Source: Planctomycetota bacterium
Lineage (GTDB): Bacteria > Planctomycetota > Phycisphaerae > Phycisphaerales > Phycisphaeraceae
DNA length: 38,816 bases
Direction of reading: 5' to 3'
NCBI GenBank assembly: GCA_026386955.1
Contig: JAPLMQ010000301.1
Span: 1-38,816, forward strand
The stretch's first letter is position 1; the number at the start of each line of letters is the position of its first letter. A program made the position numbers and the translations under genes. The notes beneath the pieces were generated by a model. That model did no database searches. It was not told where the DNA came from and saw only the letters and a program-made list of their open reading frames with translations. This document shows, piece by piece, positions 8,024 to 16,263 of the stretch.

Positions 8024-9745
8024 TCAGGCCTTCCCTTCGGGCTTGAGGGCCGTCGACTCGTCGCGCGTCATCCGCAGCACTTCCTCGAGCGTCGTCCGGC
8101 CCTCGAGCACCAGCCGCTTGCCGTCCTCGCGCAGGCTGGTCATCCCGTTGCGGTTCGCCACGCGGCGCATCGCGATCGCCGGCGAATTGGAGAGCACCAT
8201 CGAGCGGATCTCCTCGTCGACCTCCATCACCTCGAAGATGCCGCTTCGCCCGCGGAAGCCCGTGCCGCGGCATTCGCGGCAGCCGGCCCCGCGCCAGACC
8301 TTGACCGGGGCGCGCTCGCCGTATTCCGCCAGCAGCTCCTGGGCCTCTAGTTCGCCGGGCGTGACTTGCTTCGCGCAGGCCTTGCAGACGAGGCGAACCA
8401 GCCGCTGGGCGAGGACCAGCTCCAGCGACGAGGCGACCAGATACGGCTCGACACCCATCTCGACGAGCCGGGCGACGGCCCCCGGGGCGTCGTTGGTGTG
8501 CAGCGTGCTGAAAACGAGGTGACCGGTGAGCGAGGCCTGCACGGCGATTTCGGCGGTCTCGTGGTCGCGGATCTCGCCGATGAGCACCACGTCGGGGTCG
8601 TGGCGGAGGATCGAGCGCAGCCCGCTGGCGAAGGTCAGCCCCGCCTTGGTGGCGACCTGGATCTGGTTGATCCCGTCGAGGTGGTACTCGATGGGATCCT
8701 CGATGGTGATGATCTTGCGTTCGATGTCGTTGATGCGCGAGAGCCCGGCGTAGAGCGTGGTGGTCTTGCCGCTGCCGGTGGGCCCGGTGACCATGACGAT
8801 GCCGTGCGGGAGGTCGAGGACGCGCTCGAAGATGCCGCGGTCTCGCCCCGCCATGCCCAATTTCTCCAGGCCCAGCAGCGGGGCGCCGCGGTCGAGGAGG
8901 CGGAGCACGACGGCCTCGCCGTGGAGCATGGGGATGATCGAGACGCGGACGTCGACCTCGCGGAGGCCGATCTTGAGCTTGATGCGGCCGTCCTGGGGGA
9001 GGCGCTTCTCGGCGATGTCGAGGTGGCTGAGGATCTTGATGCGCGAGACGATCGCCGCCTGGAACCGGCGGACCTCCGCGGGCGTCGAGGCCTCGACCAG
9101 CACGCCGTCGACGCGGTAGCGCACGCGGAAGCGGTCCTCGAAGGGCTCGAAGTGGACGTCGGTGGCCCGGAGGTCGATCGCCTCGGTGAGCACCTGGTTG
9201 ACGAAGCGGATGATCGAGGCGTCGCCCGCGGCGGCGGCGAGGTCGGATTCGCCGTCCTCGTCGTGGTTGATGACTTGGATGCCCGAGGCGTCGGCGTCGG
9301 AGACCAGCGACTGCACCGTGTCGGCACCGACGCCCAGGATTTCCTTGAGCCGGCGGGCGATCTCCTCGCGCGGGGCGAGCACGGGGCGGAAATCGCGCCC
9401 GGTGGCGAGGCGCAGGACGTCGAGCCCGCCGCGGTCGAGCGGCCGGCCGATGGCGACGCTCACCACGCCGTTCTCCTCCGAGACGGGCAGGAGGTTGTGC
9501 CGGAGCAGGACGCGGGCGGGGAAGCGGGCGACGAACTCTCGCGTGGGCTTCTGGATTTCGAGATCGACCAGTGGCAGATGGAACGCCTCGCCGAGCTGCC
9601 CGAGCATGTCGAGCTCGGTCATGCCGCCCTGGGCGACCAAGACGTCGTCGAGCGGGCGGCCCTCGGCCAACGCAGCCCGGGCCTGCGCGACGCGGTCGTC
9701 GTCGAGCAGGCCCCGGCTGCGGAGTTTGGCGAGCAACTGATCCAT
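8024..9745 (-). CDS. gspE: T2SS cytoplasmic ATPase GspE
   Basis: This is a 573-residue secretion ATPase. It has an N-terminal MshEN/GspE-N type region (1-140), Walker A GPTGSGKTTT (321-330), an Asp box around 343-352, Walker B DVVLIGEIRD (385-394), a His box STLHTND (413-419) and a tetracysteine zinc site (C454, C457, C489, C492). It powers pseudopilus assembly at the inner membrane. It is the first gene of the operon. A terminator of the upstream sigma-factor operon lies at 9856-9914, so a promoter is expected in the 110 bases between; no canonical -35/-10 pair was found there. Confidence 0.97.
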   Translation of the reverse strand: MDQLLAKLRSRGLLDDDRVAQARAALAEGRPLDDVLVAQGGMTELDMLGQLGEAFHLPLVDLEIQKPTREFVARFPARVLLRHNLLPVSEENGVVSVAIGRPLDRGGLDVLRLATGRDFRPVLAPREEIARRLKEILGVGADTVQSLVSDADASGIQVINHDEDGESDLAAAAGDASIIRFVNQVLTEAIDLRATDVHFEPFEDRFRVRYRVDGVLVEASTPAEVRRFQAAIVSRIKILSHLDIAEKRLPQDGRIKLKIGLREVDVRVSIIPMLHGEAVVLRLLDRGAPLLGLEKLGMAGRDRGIFERVLDLPHGIVMVTGPTGSGKTTTLYAGLSRINDIERKIITIEDPIEYHLDGINQIQVATKAGLTFASGLRSILRHDPDVVLIGEIRDHETAEIAVQASLTGHLVFSTLHTNDAPGAVARLVEMGVEPYLVASSLELVLAQRLVRLVCKACAKQVTPGELEAQELLAEYGERAPVKVWRGAGCRECRGTGFRGRSGIFEVMEVDEEIRSMVLSNSPAIAMRRVANRNGMTSLREDGKRLVLEGRTTLEEVLRMTRDESTALKPEGKA

Positions 9746-9855
9746 GGCAATGGGCCTCGCTCGACGGCGATTCGTTCAAACGCCCTTGAGCGTAGGCGGG
9801 CGGACGCCCATGAAGGCGTCCGTGTGAAACCGCATCGGCAACAAGTCGGAATCGG

Positions 9856-9914
9856 AAAAAGATCCGTCCGCGCCCGGGGCAGCCAGGGGGAGCCGTTCCC
9901 CGGGGCGCGGACGG
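9856..9914 (-). terminator. Rho-independent terminator of the sigma-factor operon
   Basis: On the minus strand, 25 bases after the stop of the Spy-like gene, arms at 9898-9914 and 9864-9879 (CCGTCCGCGCC with a GGGG end) form a 16-bp stem with one bulged base and an 18-base loop. A run of five T follows at 9860-9856. This insulates the T2SS operon from the upstream operon. Confidence 0.8.
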
Positions 9915-9938
9915 CACTGCTGTCGGTTCAAGGCTCGC

Positions 9939-10538
9939 TCAATCGAGCAGGCCGGTGGAGACGAAGAAGGCCTCCTGGCGGAGCGTGAGCAGGTCGCGCA
10001 GCTCCTTCTGGGCCTGGACGAGCTCGGTGTGGGACTTGGTGCGGGCGGCGCGGAGGGCCTCCAGCTTGGGCTTGATCGCCTCGGGGCCGGCCGCCTTGTC
10101 CTCGAGCGTCTTGCGGAGCTCCGAGGAGGCCTTGGCGACCTCGGACTGGGGCTGGTCGCCGCCGCCACCGGGGCCGCCGGCGCCAGGAGCACCACCACCA
10201 CCCCCGGGACCGCCGCCGCCCGGGCCGCCGCCGCGCCGGCCGCCCATCATCCCGCCCATGCGGGACTGCATCTGGAGCGTCGTGACCTTCTCGAGCTTGG
10301 GCTTGATCAGTTTCCACTCGTCGTCGGTGGCGCCGGTGCCTTCCTTCATGCGCTCCTCCATGCGCTGGCGGAACTCAGCGGGGTCGAAGCCCCCGCGGCC
10401 GCCGCCGCGCTCCCCGCCGCCGCCACCTTCGGCCTTGGGCGCGGGCTTGGCCTCTTCCTGGCCCGGGGCGAGCGTGGCCGTGAGGCCCAGAGCGCCGATC
10501 GACAACAACGCCACCATCGCCATACGTCGGTTCAACAT
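9939..10538 (-). CDS. Secreted Gly-rich Spy/CpxP-like protein, function unknown
   Basis: The 199-residue protein has a signal peptide (about 1-24, ending near LAPGQEE). A low-complexity Gly/Arg stretch (32-50), a helical Arg/Glu/Met segment, a second Gly/Pro-rich stretch (about 95-125) and a charged helical C-terminal half follow. The C-terminal helices with spaced Leu and Glu/Lys resemble periplasmic chaperones of the Spy/CpxP kind, but no clear LTxxQ motif is seen. The ATG at 10538 has GATGGAG eight bases upstream; a TTG two codons earlier is less likely. It is the last gene of the ECF sigma operon and sits before its terminator. A periplasmic stress or metal role is only inferred. Confidence 0.7.
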   Translation of the reverse strand: MLNRRMAMVALLSIGALGLTATLAPGQEEAKPAPKAEGGGGGERGGGRGGFDPAEFRQRMEERMKEGTGATDDEWKLIKPKLEKVTTLQMQSRMGGMMGGRRGGGPGGGGPGGGGGAPGAGGPGGGGDQPQSEVAKASSELRKTLEDKAAGPEAIKPKLEALRAARTKSHTELVQAQKELRDLLTLRQEAFFVSTGLLD

Positions 10539-10595
10539 GTTCAAACTCCATCTAAGAGGGATCTTCGATCACGAATCACGGATGCGGGGCGACGC

Positions 10596-11270
10596 TCAAC
10601 GCGAGCGGTCGTCCGAAGGTGCGGTTGCGGGTTCGATGAGCGAGGCGGTCTCGGCCGGCGCGGTCGCGGGGTTTCCGGGGGTCGCGGAATCGCCCGGCAT
10701 CGTCGCGGGGCCGCTCGCGGGGCGATGGGCGGGACGGGTCGACGAGCCTCCGCCGGAGCGGTCCCAGCCCGGCCCGGGCCCGAATCGTGTCCGATCCCCG
10801 CGCCCCTCCGGGCGGCGAGCGAGGATCGCCTCATACTTCGCGCGTTGCTCGGGCGTCAGGATCGCCTTGGTCTTCGCCACGGCTGCGTCGAAGCGCTGCC
10901 GCCGCTGCTCGCCCAGGTCGGCATACCCCTTGGCGAAGGCGTCGTTCACCTTGTCGAGCTCGGCAAGGGCCGAGGCGGGCACGAGCTTGCGGATCGCCTC
11001 GTCGCGCTGTTTCTGTAGAGCCTGGCGCTTCTCGCTCTCCTCCTGCCAGCCCGACCGGCCGACGCTGCCCCAGATCTTGAGCATCTCGTCCTGCTGGGCC
11101 TGCGAGAGCGAGAGCTCCGTGACCAGCCACGACGGCCCGCGCTCGGGACCAGGGCCGCCACCTGGGCCGGGCGGGTGGTGCGGGAACGGCCGGAAGACCA
11201 GCCCGGTGGCGGCGCCGGCGGCGAACGCAGCCACGAAGACGACCACGACGATCAGCTTGGTCTTACTCAC
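10596..11270 (-). CDS. Membrane-anchored CnrX/Spy-like periplasmic sensor protein
   Basis: This 224-residue protein starts at a GTG that overlaps the anti-sigma stop by eight bases. A signal anchor (4-25) is followed by a Pro/Gly/His-rich linker (28-45). A helical domain then carries two LTxxQ-like units, LSLSQAQQDEM and ILTPEQRAKY, typical of the Spy/CpxP/CnrX/ZraP group. The tail (from about 155) is disordered, Pro/Ala/Thr rich. CnrX-type proteins sense periplasmic metal and act on a membrane anti-sigma complex; here it lies directly after the anti-sigma gene. The ligand cannot be told from sequence. Confidence 0.75.
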   Translation of the reverse strand: MSKTKLIVVVVFVAAFAAGAATGLVFRPFPHHPPGPGGGPGPERGPSWLVTELSLSQAQQDEMLKIWGSVGRSGWQEESEKRQALQKQRDEAIRKLVPASALAELDKVNDAFAKGYADLGEQRRQRFDAAVAKTKAILTPEQRAKYEAILARRPEGRGDRTRFGPGPGWDRSGGGSSTRPAHRPASGPATMPGDSATPGNPATAPAETASLIEPATAPSDDRSR

Positions 11271-11805
11271 GCCCGCCCCCCGCCCCCGGGGAACGCAGCC
11301 CTTGGTCGGCGGACGGCCGGCGCGAAAGATCCGCGACCATCCAGAGCGCGATCTGCTGATCCTCGTCGGCGGCGGGGCCCAGCTCGTGCATCGAGAGCGC
11401 GGCGGCGGTCTCGGCGGCCGGCGTGGCGCTCGTGGAGATGACGGAGGAATTCGTCGGAGACCCGAACCACATCGGGCCCGTGGAGTCCGTGCCGAACGAC
11501 TCCAGCTTCACGACGCAGGCCAGCACGACCGCGGCGGCGGCGGCGGTCAGCCAACCCGCCAGCCGCAGCGTGCCCGCGTCGGCGAACCGCTCGACCCGGC
11601 GATGCACCGACCGCCCCAAGCCGATGGGGATCGGCGTCGCCTCCGCCAGCGTCCGCAGCGAGGCGCCGAGCGACCGCAGCAACCGCAGCTCCGCGGAACA
11701 GGCGGGGCAGGAACGCAGGTGCGACTCCACGGCCGCGGCGGCCGGCGCGTCGAGCTCGCCGTCGTGGTACCGGTGCACCTGCTGTTCTTGATCGCATCGC
11801 GTCAC
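11263..11805 (-). CDS. Zinc-finger anti-sigma factor (ZAS type), membrane protein
   Basis: With a GTG start at 11805, preceded by ACGAGGTG, the protein has 180 residues. Its N-terminus carries an anti-sigma zinc domain: CDQEQQVHRYHDGELD, then H29-x3-C33-x2-C36 (HLRSCPAC). One membrane helix lies at about 82-99, and the C-terminal part is periplasmic. Such proteins hold the partner ECF factor at the membrane until a signal arrives. An in-frame GTG at 11919 overlaps the sigma stop (GTGA) and would add 38 residues with no family resemblance; the shorter form begins where the domain usually begins, so I prefer it, with some doubt. Confidence 0.85.
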   Translation of the reverse strand: MTRCDQEQQVHRYHDGELDAPAAAAVESHLRSCPACSAELRLLRSLGASLRTLAEATPIPIGLGRSVHRRVERFADAGTLRLAGWLTAAAAAVVLACVVKLESFGTDSTGPMWFGSPTNSSVISTSATPAAETAAALSMHELGPAADEDQQIALWMVADLSRRPSADQGLRSPGAGGGRE

Positions 11806-11915
11806 GAAACACCTCGTTGGGCCGCATCGGCCCGGAATCTCATTCCCCGGAATTCGCTCCCGAAAGACCCGGCGGAAAAGCGTCCCGAAAACCGCCTCTC
11901 CGTCGTCCGTACTAG

Positions 11916-12473
11916 TCACCCCTCCGTCGATCCGTCCTCCGCGATTCCCCGCAGGGCTTGCCGGGCCCGGAAAAGCCGCGACTCCACGGTCCCCCGCGCG
12001 ATGCCCAGCAGCTCGCCGATCTGGTCGTACGACAAACCCTCCAGCTCCCGCAGCACGATCACCTCCCGATGCTCGGGCGACAGGGCCGCGAGCAGGGCCG
12101 CCAAATCGAGCCGGGCGTCGGCCGCCTCGCCCCCGGAACCTCCGGCCACAGGCTCAACCTTCACTGCGTCGAGCGACACCGTCGGCCGGCCCGCGCGGCG
12201 CTTCAGCAACGCCGCCTGCCGGACGAGGATACCCACCAGCCAAGTCCGCACCGCCGACCGCCCGTCGAACCGGGCCAGCCCGCGATACGCCCCCAGCAAG
12301 GTCTCCTGCACGATGTCCTGGGCGTCCGCGGCGTTTCCGGGGTGGCCCGGTTGCCCGACGATCATCACCGCCGTGCGGTGCAGGCTCGGGCCGTGCCGGG
12401 CCACCAGCGCATCAAAGGCGCCGTGGTCACCCTTGCGGGCACGCTCGACCAACTCCCGATCGGTCGGATCCAA
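11916..12473 (-). CDS. ECF-family RNA polymerase sigma factor
   Basis: The 185-residue protein has region 2 (about 18-85, with DAQDIVQETLLGAYRGLARFDG and RTWLVGILVR) and region 4 (about 125-175, with LSPEHREVIVLRELEGLSYD and ARGTVESRLFRAR). The linker is short, as in ECF factors. An in-frame stop lies eight codons upstream, and the only start between is TTG at 12473, with GGGAGG nine bases before it. It is the first gene of a four-gene operon with its anti-sigma factor. A GGAAC element upstream (12547-12551) may be its own target. Confidence 0.93.
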   Translation of the reverse strand: MDPTDRELVERARKGDHGAFDALVARHGPSLHRTAVMIVGQPGHPGNAADAQDIVQETLLGAYRGLARFDGRSAVRTWLVGILVRQAALLKRRAGRPTVSLDAVKVEPVAGGSGGEAADARLDLAALLAALSPEHREVIVLRELEGLSYDQIGELLGIARGTVESRLFRARQALRGIAEDGSTEG

Positions 12474-12522
12474 ATCAACCGGCCTCCCGGCTCAACGCCA
12501 ACGTGCCCGGATCGTAACCGCG

Positions 12523-12551
12523 AACAACCCAGCCCCGCGCGGCGACGTTCC
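12523..12551 (-). promoter_or_regulatory. Possible ECF-type autoregulated promoter
   Basis: On the minus strand a GGAAC element (12551-12547) is followed after about 16 bases by GGGTTGTT (12530-12523). This resembles the GGAAC -35 and short -10 used by many ECF factors. Transcription would start about 40 bases before the sigma factor TTG. The match is short and could be chance. Confidence 0.25.
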
Positions 12552-12708
12552 AACCATTAGTTGCGCCCGGGGCGGGAAAACTTCCCTGCCGACGAAAGAT
12601 TTTTTGGGCTCGGCTTGGGCGTTGAAGACGTGAAGAGAAGAACGTCCGAGCCGCCGGAAGAGTGCGACAAATCCCGGCCCGCCCGGCCGGTTCTTCACAG
12701 CTTGATTC

Positions 12709-12729
12709 TTGATTCTGAATCAGAATCAA
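12709..12729. promoter_or_regulatory. Perfect 10-bp palindrome, operator-like
   Basis: Arms TTGATTCTGA and TCAGAATCAA are separated by one A. An extra TTGATTC half-site sits six bases to the left (12703-12709). It lies 236 bases upstream of the sigma factor, in AT-richer DNA than the surroundings. There is no T-run, so it is more likely a protein-binding site than a terminator. Confidence 0.5.
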
Positions 12730-12851
12730 AACCCGCCGCGCGGCATCATGGTTCCCGCCTCGTCCGAGTTGATCCATAAATCGTTGCAATTACTGATGTT
12801 GCCATTCACACATTCCCGGAGGCGTTCTCCTTGGGCGCTCGCATGGCGGTC

Positions 12852-12881
12852 TTGATTCACGTTGAGTCACGCGTGAATCAA
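12852..12881. promoter_or_regulatory. Second palindrome with the same TTGATTC half-site
   Basis: Arms TTGATTCACG (12852-12861) and CGTGAATCAA (12872-12881) are perfect and have a ten-base loop containing TGAGTCAC. The outer seven bases are the same as in the palindrome at 12709-12729. The right arm overlaps the 3' end of the possible small ORF at 12878-13015. The rest of the gene-poor stretch 12474-12877 shows no convincing ORF. Confidence 0.45.
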
Positions 12882-13015
12882 ACATCCACAAAAATGGGTT
12901 GAACCGTAACTAAATGGGATCTATTCGATGGTCCGCCGGCCTTGTAGCAGGGATCGTCGCTGCCCAGCCTCTCCGACTTCGGCGTGAGGACGCCGCCGCA
13001 GTTCCTGCAATGCAT
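12878..13015 (-). CDS. Possible 45-residue zinc-ribbon-like protein or remnant
   Basis: An ATG at 13015, with GGGAG about eight bases upstream, opens a 45-codon frame starting MHCRNCGGVLTPKSE. It has a CxxC pair (C3, C6) and a third Cys in GSDDPCYKAG (C23). The first 28 codons have the high third-position GC of real genes here; the last 17 do not, so the 3' part may have decayed or changed frame. It begins 30 bases after the stop of the large secreted-protein gene and could be its last cistron. No family was recognised. Confidence 0.4.
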   Translation of the reverse strand: MHCRNCGGVLTPKSERLGSDDPCYKAGGPSNRSHLVTVQPIFVDV

Positions 13016-13045
13016 GCGACCCACTCCCGGCCCGTCCGGCTCCGA

Positions 13046-15778
13046 TCATTTTTTCGCCGCGGGCTTGGTCGCCGCCGTCGCCGCCGCGGGCTTCCCGCCC
13101 GGGGGCGCCTTCTCGGGCTTGGGTGCGGGCTGCGTCGCGGGGTCGCCCGGGGCGATCCCGCCGTACGGGGCGAGCGTGTACTTCAACGCCACGCGCTCCG
13201 CGGGCGTGGGCTTGGGCGCGGGGGCGACCAGCTCCACCAGCAGCGTCCCGTTCTTCCCCAGCTTCACCGTCGTCGGCCGCTCGAAGCGCACCTCCACGCC
13301 GAAGCCCCCGCGGTCGATCTTCACCGACTTGGTCGACACGGGCTCCGCGGTCATCGCCGCGCCGTCGTCCGCCGTCACGCGCGTCGGCGACTTGTTGTCC
13401 ACCGCCCGCTCCAGGTACGGGATCATCTCGTACGCCAGCCGGACGTCGGACCACCTGCCTTCGTGCCCCCACATGAAGAGGACCGCCGCGTCGCGCGACT
13501 TGGCGAGTTCCACCGAGCAGTCGATCCCGTCGGGGCGGTACTTGTACGTCCGCTTCACGCGCAGGTGCGTCCCGCGGATCTCGCCCGAGCTGGCGAGCGT
13601 GTCGCCCTCGAGCCTCGCGTCGTCGTGCTCGCTGATGCCCGAGACGATGGGCATCCCGTCGAAGCGCTCGCCCACCAGCGCGTGGATGTGGTAGCCCTCC
13701 CAGAGCGTGGGGTGCATCCCCTTCCCGTAGGAGTCGTTGAGCGTGGAGGCGAGGACCACGCCCCGCCCCGGCACGGTGAGCTGGCAGATGATCCCGCCCC
13801 CGAAGCCGAGCTGCCCCTCGAAGGTCCCGCTCATCCAGTCGGGCGCGAGCCGGCCGTGGAACGTGAGGAGGTAGTAGTCCCTCCTCCGGGCGGCGAACCA
13901 CTCGTGCCCGCCGTTGACGTCGACGGCGAAGTCGTCCCCGGGCTCGCCCTTCCAATGGCGCTCGGGCGTCTCCCAACTGGCGAAGGCCCGTCCGATCGGG
14001 GGCATGTGGGTGCGGGAGGACCAGGGGTTCGCGGCGACGCCCCGGCGATGCGGCGGCGAGCCGTCGAGGCAGAGAAGGTAGCTGTAGAGGTCGTAGTAGC
14101 GCTCCATCACCTTGGCGAAGCGCGGGTCGTCCGCGGCGTCGCCGAGGATCCCGCCGCCCTTGACCCAGATGTTCCCCGTCGCCGCCCAGTTGTCCATGAT
14201 GTAGGAGCCGTAGTGCATGTCGTGGGCGAAGTGCTCCTGCGAGTCGCCCGAGCGGGAGATGCCCGAGCCCGGGCCCCAGCCCTCGGTGGTCCAGCGTTTC
14301 CAGAAGGTCTCGAAGCGCTCCTTCTGGAGGGGGTCGCCCGTCGCCTGGCTGCTGTACCAAAGCGCGACGTTGATCTGCGTGAAGGCGTTGCCATTGACCT
14401 TCTCGATGCCCGTGGCGACGCTCAGCCGGTCGCCCGCCATGATGAGCCCCTCGCGCAGGAGGGCCTTCAAGTCGTCGGGCACGTCGTCGCGCTTCATGAG
14501 CAGCCAACTGGGGCGGAAGATGTTGCAACCGTAGTAGCCCATCGCGTAGGCCCAGTTGGGCCAGGAGAGCGAGCCGCGGCCGTCGCTGGCCTCGATGAGG
14601 CGGAACCCGTTGCAGGCCTCCTCGATCGTCTGGTGCAGCGCCTTGCCGGGGTCGAGCGTGCCGGGGATCTTCGTCGCCGCGTTGGGGTCGTACGGGTGCG
14701 CCTTGACCCACGCGACGAGCTTCGCCTGGAAGGGGTGCCAGAAGGTCTCGCCGTCGACGACGAACGTCCCGCCGGCGATGGCGTTGGCGCTCGCCTCGTC
14801 GGGGCAGAGGACGCCCGAGGAACCCATGCCGACGTAATCGGCAAACGCGGCCTTCTTGCCCATCTGCAGCACCACGCGGACGAGGTAGTCGTTCGGCCCG
14901 TCGCCGACCTCGAGCGTGAGCAGCTTGCCGTCGTATCCGCCTCCCTCGAACCCGGCAGTGGCGTCGGCCCACTCCTGCCCGCTGGGCATGACATAGCCCC
15001 CCTCGGCCACGCCGTCGAAGAGCACCTTCTCGTCGGGCGCGGTGAGCTTCACGCGGCGGGTGCGCGGGAGGTCGAACTCCGCGAAGGCGAAGGAGAGCCC
15101 GGTGGTCCCCTTGGGCACGTAAATGTAGGACTTCTTGTAGAGGTCTCCGTGGCCGGCGGTCCAAGAGGGATGGCCGGCCACGCCGTAGATGAGGTCGGGC
15201 GAGAGACGGAGCGTGACGTAGTGGTCGGGGCACCCGGCGAGAAGGACGCGGTAGACGCCTTTCTTGCCGCCCTTGATGGGGCGGTCGAACGTGCGCTTGA
15301 CGATGGTCGCGAGCCGCCCGGGGTCGGACCAGGCGCCCCAACGGACCCAGGGCGTGGTGCCGTGGGCGTACTGGTTGACGTAGCTTTGCAGCGTGTGGTC
15401 CCACCCGCCGAGGCGCTCGGGGTTGTTCGGGGCCGAGCAGCCGTCGTCGGGGATGAACTCGCGGACGACGGGGATGCCGTCGGGGTCGTAGACCTTGAAG
15501 AGGATCTCGCGCGGGCCGTTGGCGAAGAGGTTGATGTCGCGCACGTCGAGGCCGACGGCGAAGTCCTTGCCCTCGGGGTTGAGGACGTAGGCGGTGATGC
15601 CTTCGTGGAGGCGGAAGGTTTGTTCGTGCGGGCTTCCGGGGGCGGGGGCAATTCCGGGGGCGGGGGTGGATTGGGCTCGTGCCGATGCCGCCGTGAGGAG
15701 GAGCGCCAACGATGCGAAAAGGATCAACGCGAGCCGACGGCCAATCGACGGGGCCCGAGGCGTGGAGTCATCGCGCAT
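13046..15778 (-). CDS. Large secreted protein of unknown function, possibly polysaccharide-active
   Basis: The 910-residue protein has a signal peptide (about 12-38, ending ASARAQS). The N-terminal part (to about 300) is beta-rich. The middle is helical and rich in Trp, Tyr and His (for example PNWAYAMGYYGC and EHFAHDMHYGSY), reminiscent of an alpha/alpha toroid. The late part (from about 600) is a beta-sandwich, and the tail is a Pro/Ala/Lys linker. This layout is like some polysaccharide lyases and heparinase-like proteins, but I see no named catalytic motif; I have a vague memory of such planctomycete proteins carrying a DUF6288 label, unverified. The start ATG at 15778 lacks a clear ribosome site; an in-frame ATG at 15820 would add 14 residues. 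Divergent to the phosphoesterase-sulfatase pair. Confidence 0.8.
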   Translation of the reverse strand: MRDDSTPRAPSIGRRLALILFASLALLLTAASARAQSTPAPGIAPAPGSPHEQTFRLHEGITAYVLNPEGKDFAVGLDVRDINLFANGPREILFKVYDPDGIPVVREFIPDDGCSAPNNPERLGGWDHTLQSYVNQYAHGTTPWVRWGAWSDPGRLATIVKRTFDRPIKGGKKGVYRVLLAGCPDHYVTLRLSPDLIYGVAGHPSWTAGHGDLYKKSYIYVPKGTTGLSFAFAEFDLPRTRRVKLTAPDEKVLFDGVAEGGYVMPSGQEWADATAGFEGGGYDGKLLTLEVGDGPNDYLVRVVLQMGKKAAFADYVGMGSSGVLCPDEASANAIAGGTFVVDGETFWHPFQAKLVAWVKAHPYDPNAATKIPGTLDPGKALHQTIEEACNGFRLIEASDGRGSLSWPNWAYAMGYYGCNIFRPSWLLMKRDDVPDDLKALLREGLIMAGDRLSVATGIEKVNGNAFTQINVALWYSSQATGDPLQKERFETFWKRWTTEGWGPGSGISRSGDSQEHFAHDMHYGSYIMDNWAATGNIWVKGGGILGDAADDPRFAKVMERYYDLYSYLLCLDGSPPHRRGVAANPWSSRTHMPPIGRAFASWETPERHWKGEPGDDFAVDVNGGHEWFAARRRDYYLLTFHGRLAPDWMSGTFEGQLGFGGGIICQLTVPGRGVVLASTLNDSYGKGMHPTLWEGYHIHALVGERFDGMPIVSGISEHDDARLEGDTLASSGEIRGTHLRVKRTYKYRPDGIDCSVELAKSRDAAVLFMWGHEGRWSDVRLAYEMIPYLERAVDNKSPTRVTADDGAAMTAEPVSTKSVKIDRGGFGVEVRFERPTTVKLGKNGTLLVELVAPAPKPTPAERVALKYTLAPYGGIAPGDPATQPAPKPEKAPPGGKPAAATAATKPAAKK

Positions 15779-15904
15779 GGGAGTCGTTTCGGTTGGATTG
15801 GAGTGGATCGATCCATCCATTGCATCACGCCGGGGATTGTCCCACAAGGCGGCGGAGGGGGAATCGAACTGGGATAGGTTGGATCAGAGCCGGACATGCT
15901 CTGG

Positions 15905-15947
15905 GTTAGACGGACGCGCAAGCGACGGATGTTTTCATCTCATCAGG
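15905..15947 (+). repeat. Dispersed repeat family A, copy 1
   Basis: The core is TTAGACGGACGCGCAAGCGA followed by CGGATGTTTTC and CATCAGGC. It matches the copy at 18984-19029 over about 45 bases and the inverted pair at 34292-34402. It lies beside the large palindrome at 15946-16195. Confidence 0.75.
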
Positions 15948-16195
15948 CGAAGCCTGATCAGAGCCGGGGACTGTGTCCCCGTTCTTCGGGCGCTAGGCGG
16001 TACTCCGCCGCGCGCGAAGCGCCGCACGTGCAGGTGCGCCACGACCCATGTTGCGCCGCATCGACAGCGTTCTTTCGTTGGCGTCGTCGGCTTGACGGGG
16101 GCTTGGAGGGCTACTGACGATTCGCGCGGGCGGAGTACCGCCTCGCTCCATCTTCGGACACACAGTGTCCGTCTCTGATCAGAAAGGCATTCGCC
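15946..16195. repeat. 250-bp imperfect palindrome (MITE- or BIME-like element)
   Basis: The arms are about 15946-16020 and 16118-16195. Each arm reads, from the outside in: GGCGAA-GCC, TGATCAGAG, a small hairpin (GGGGACtgtGTCCCC on the left, GGACACacaGTGTCC on the right), a short spacer with CTTCGG, and GGCGGTACTCCGCC followed by a GCGCG(A)A stretch. About 97 bases lie between. No ORF of note is inside. It fills most of the 485-base gap between two divergent genes; the remaining parts (15779-15904 and 16196-16263) are plain 5' regions. It may be a non-autonomous element; no target duplication was established. Confidence 0.7.
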
Positions 16196-16263
16196 CCTCC
16201 CCCCGCGATACAATCCGCTCTCCACGTCACTGCCGCGGCCCCCCTTCCACACCGCGAGGCCTC

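Noticed and set aside
6930..9917. 995-codon minus-strand frame overlapping gspE and gspF in another frame
   Set aside because: It is Arg/Pro rich, crosses two genuine genes and the upstream terminator.
11806..11919. N-terminal extension of the anti-sigma factor from a GTG overlapping the sigma stop
   Set aside because: The 38 added residues lack family features, and a GTG with a good ribosome site lies at the domain start. Not fully excluded.
12914..15877. 987-codon open frame on the plus strand opposite the large secreted-protein gene
   Set aside because: It mirrors the real gene; its protein is Arg/Val/Gly/Asp rich with no motif or signal peptide. High GC makes such antisense frames common.
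15946..16195. Insertion sequence with a transposase
   Set aside because: No transposase frame lies in the 250 bases; it is treated as a palindromic repeat unit.
16165..16263. Longer N-terminus of the metallophosphoesterase
   Set aside because: It begins within the palindrome element and would bury the signal peptide.
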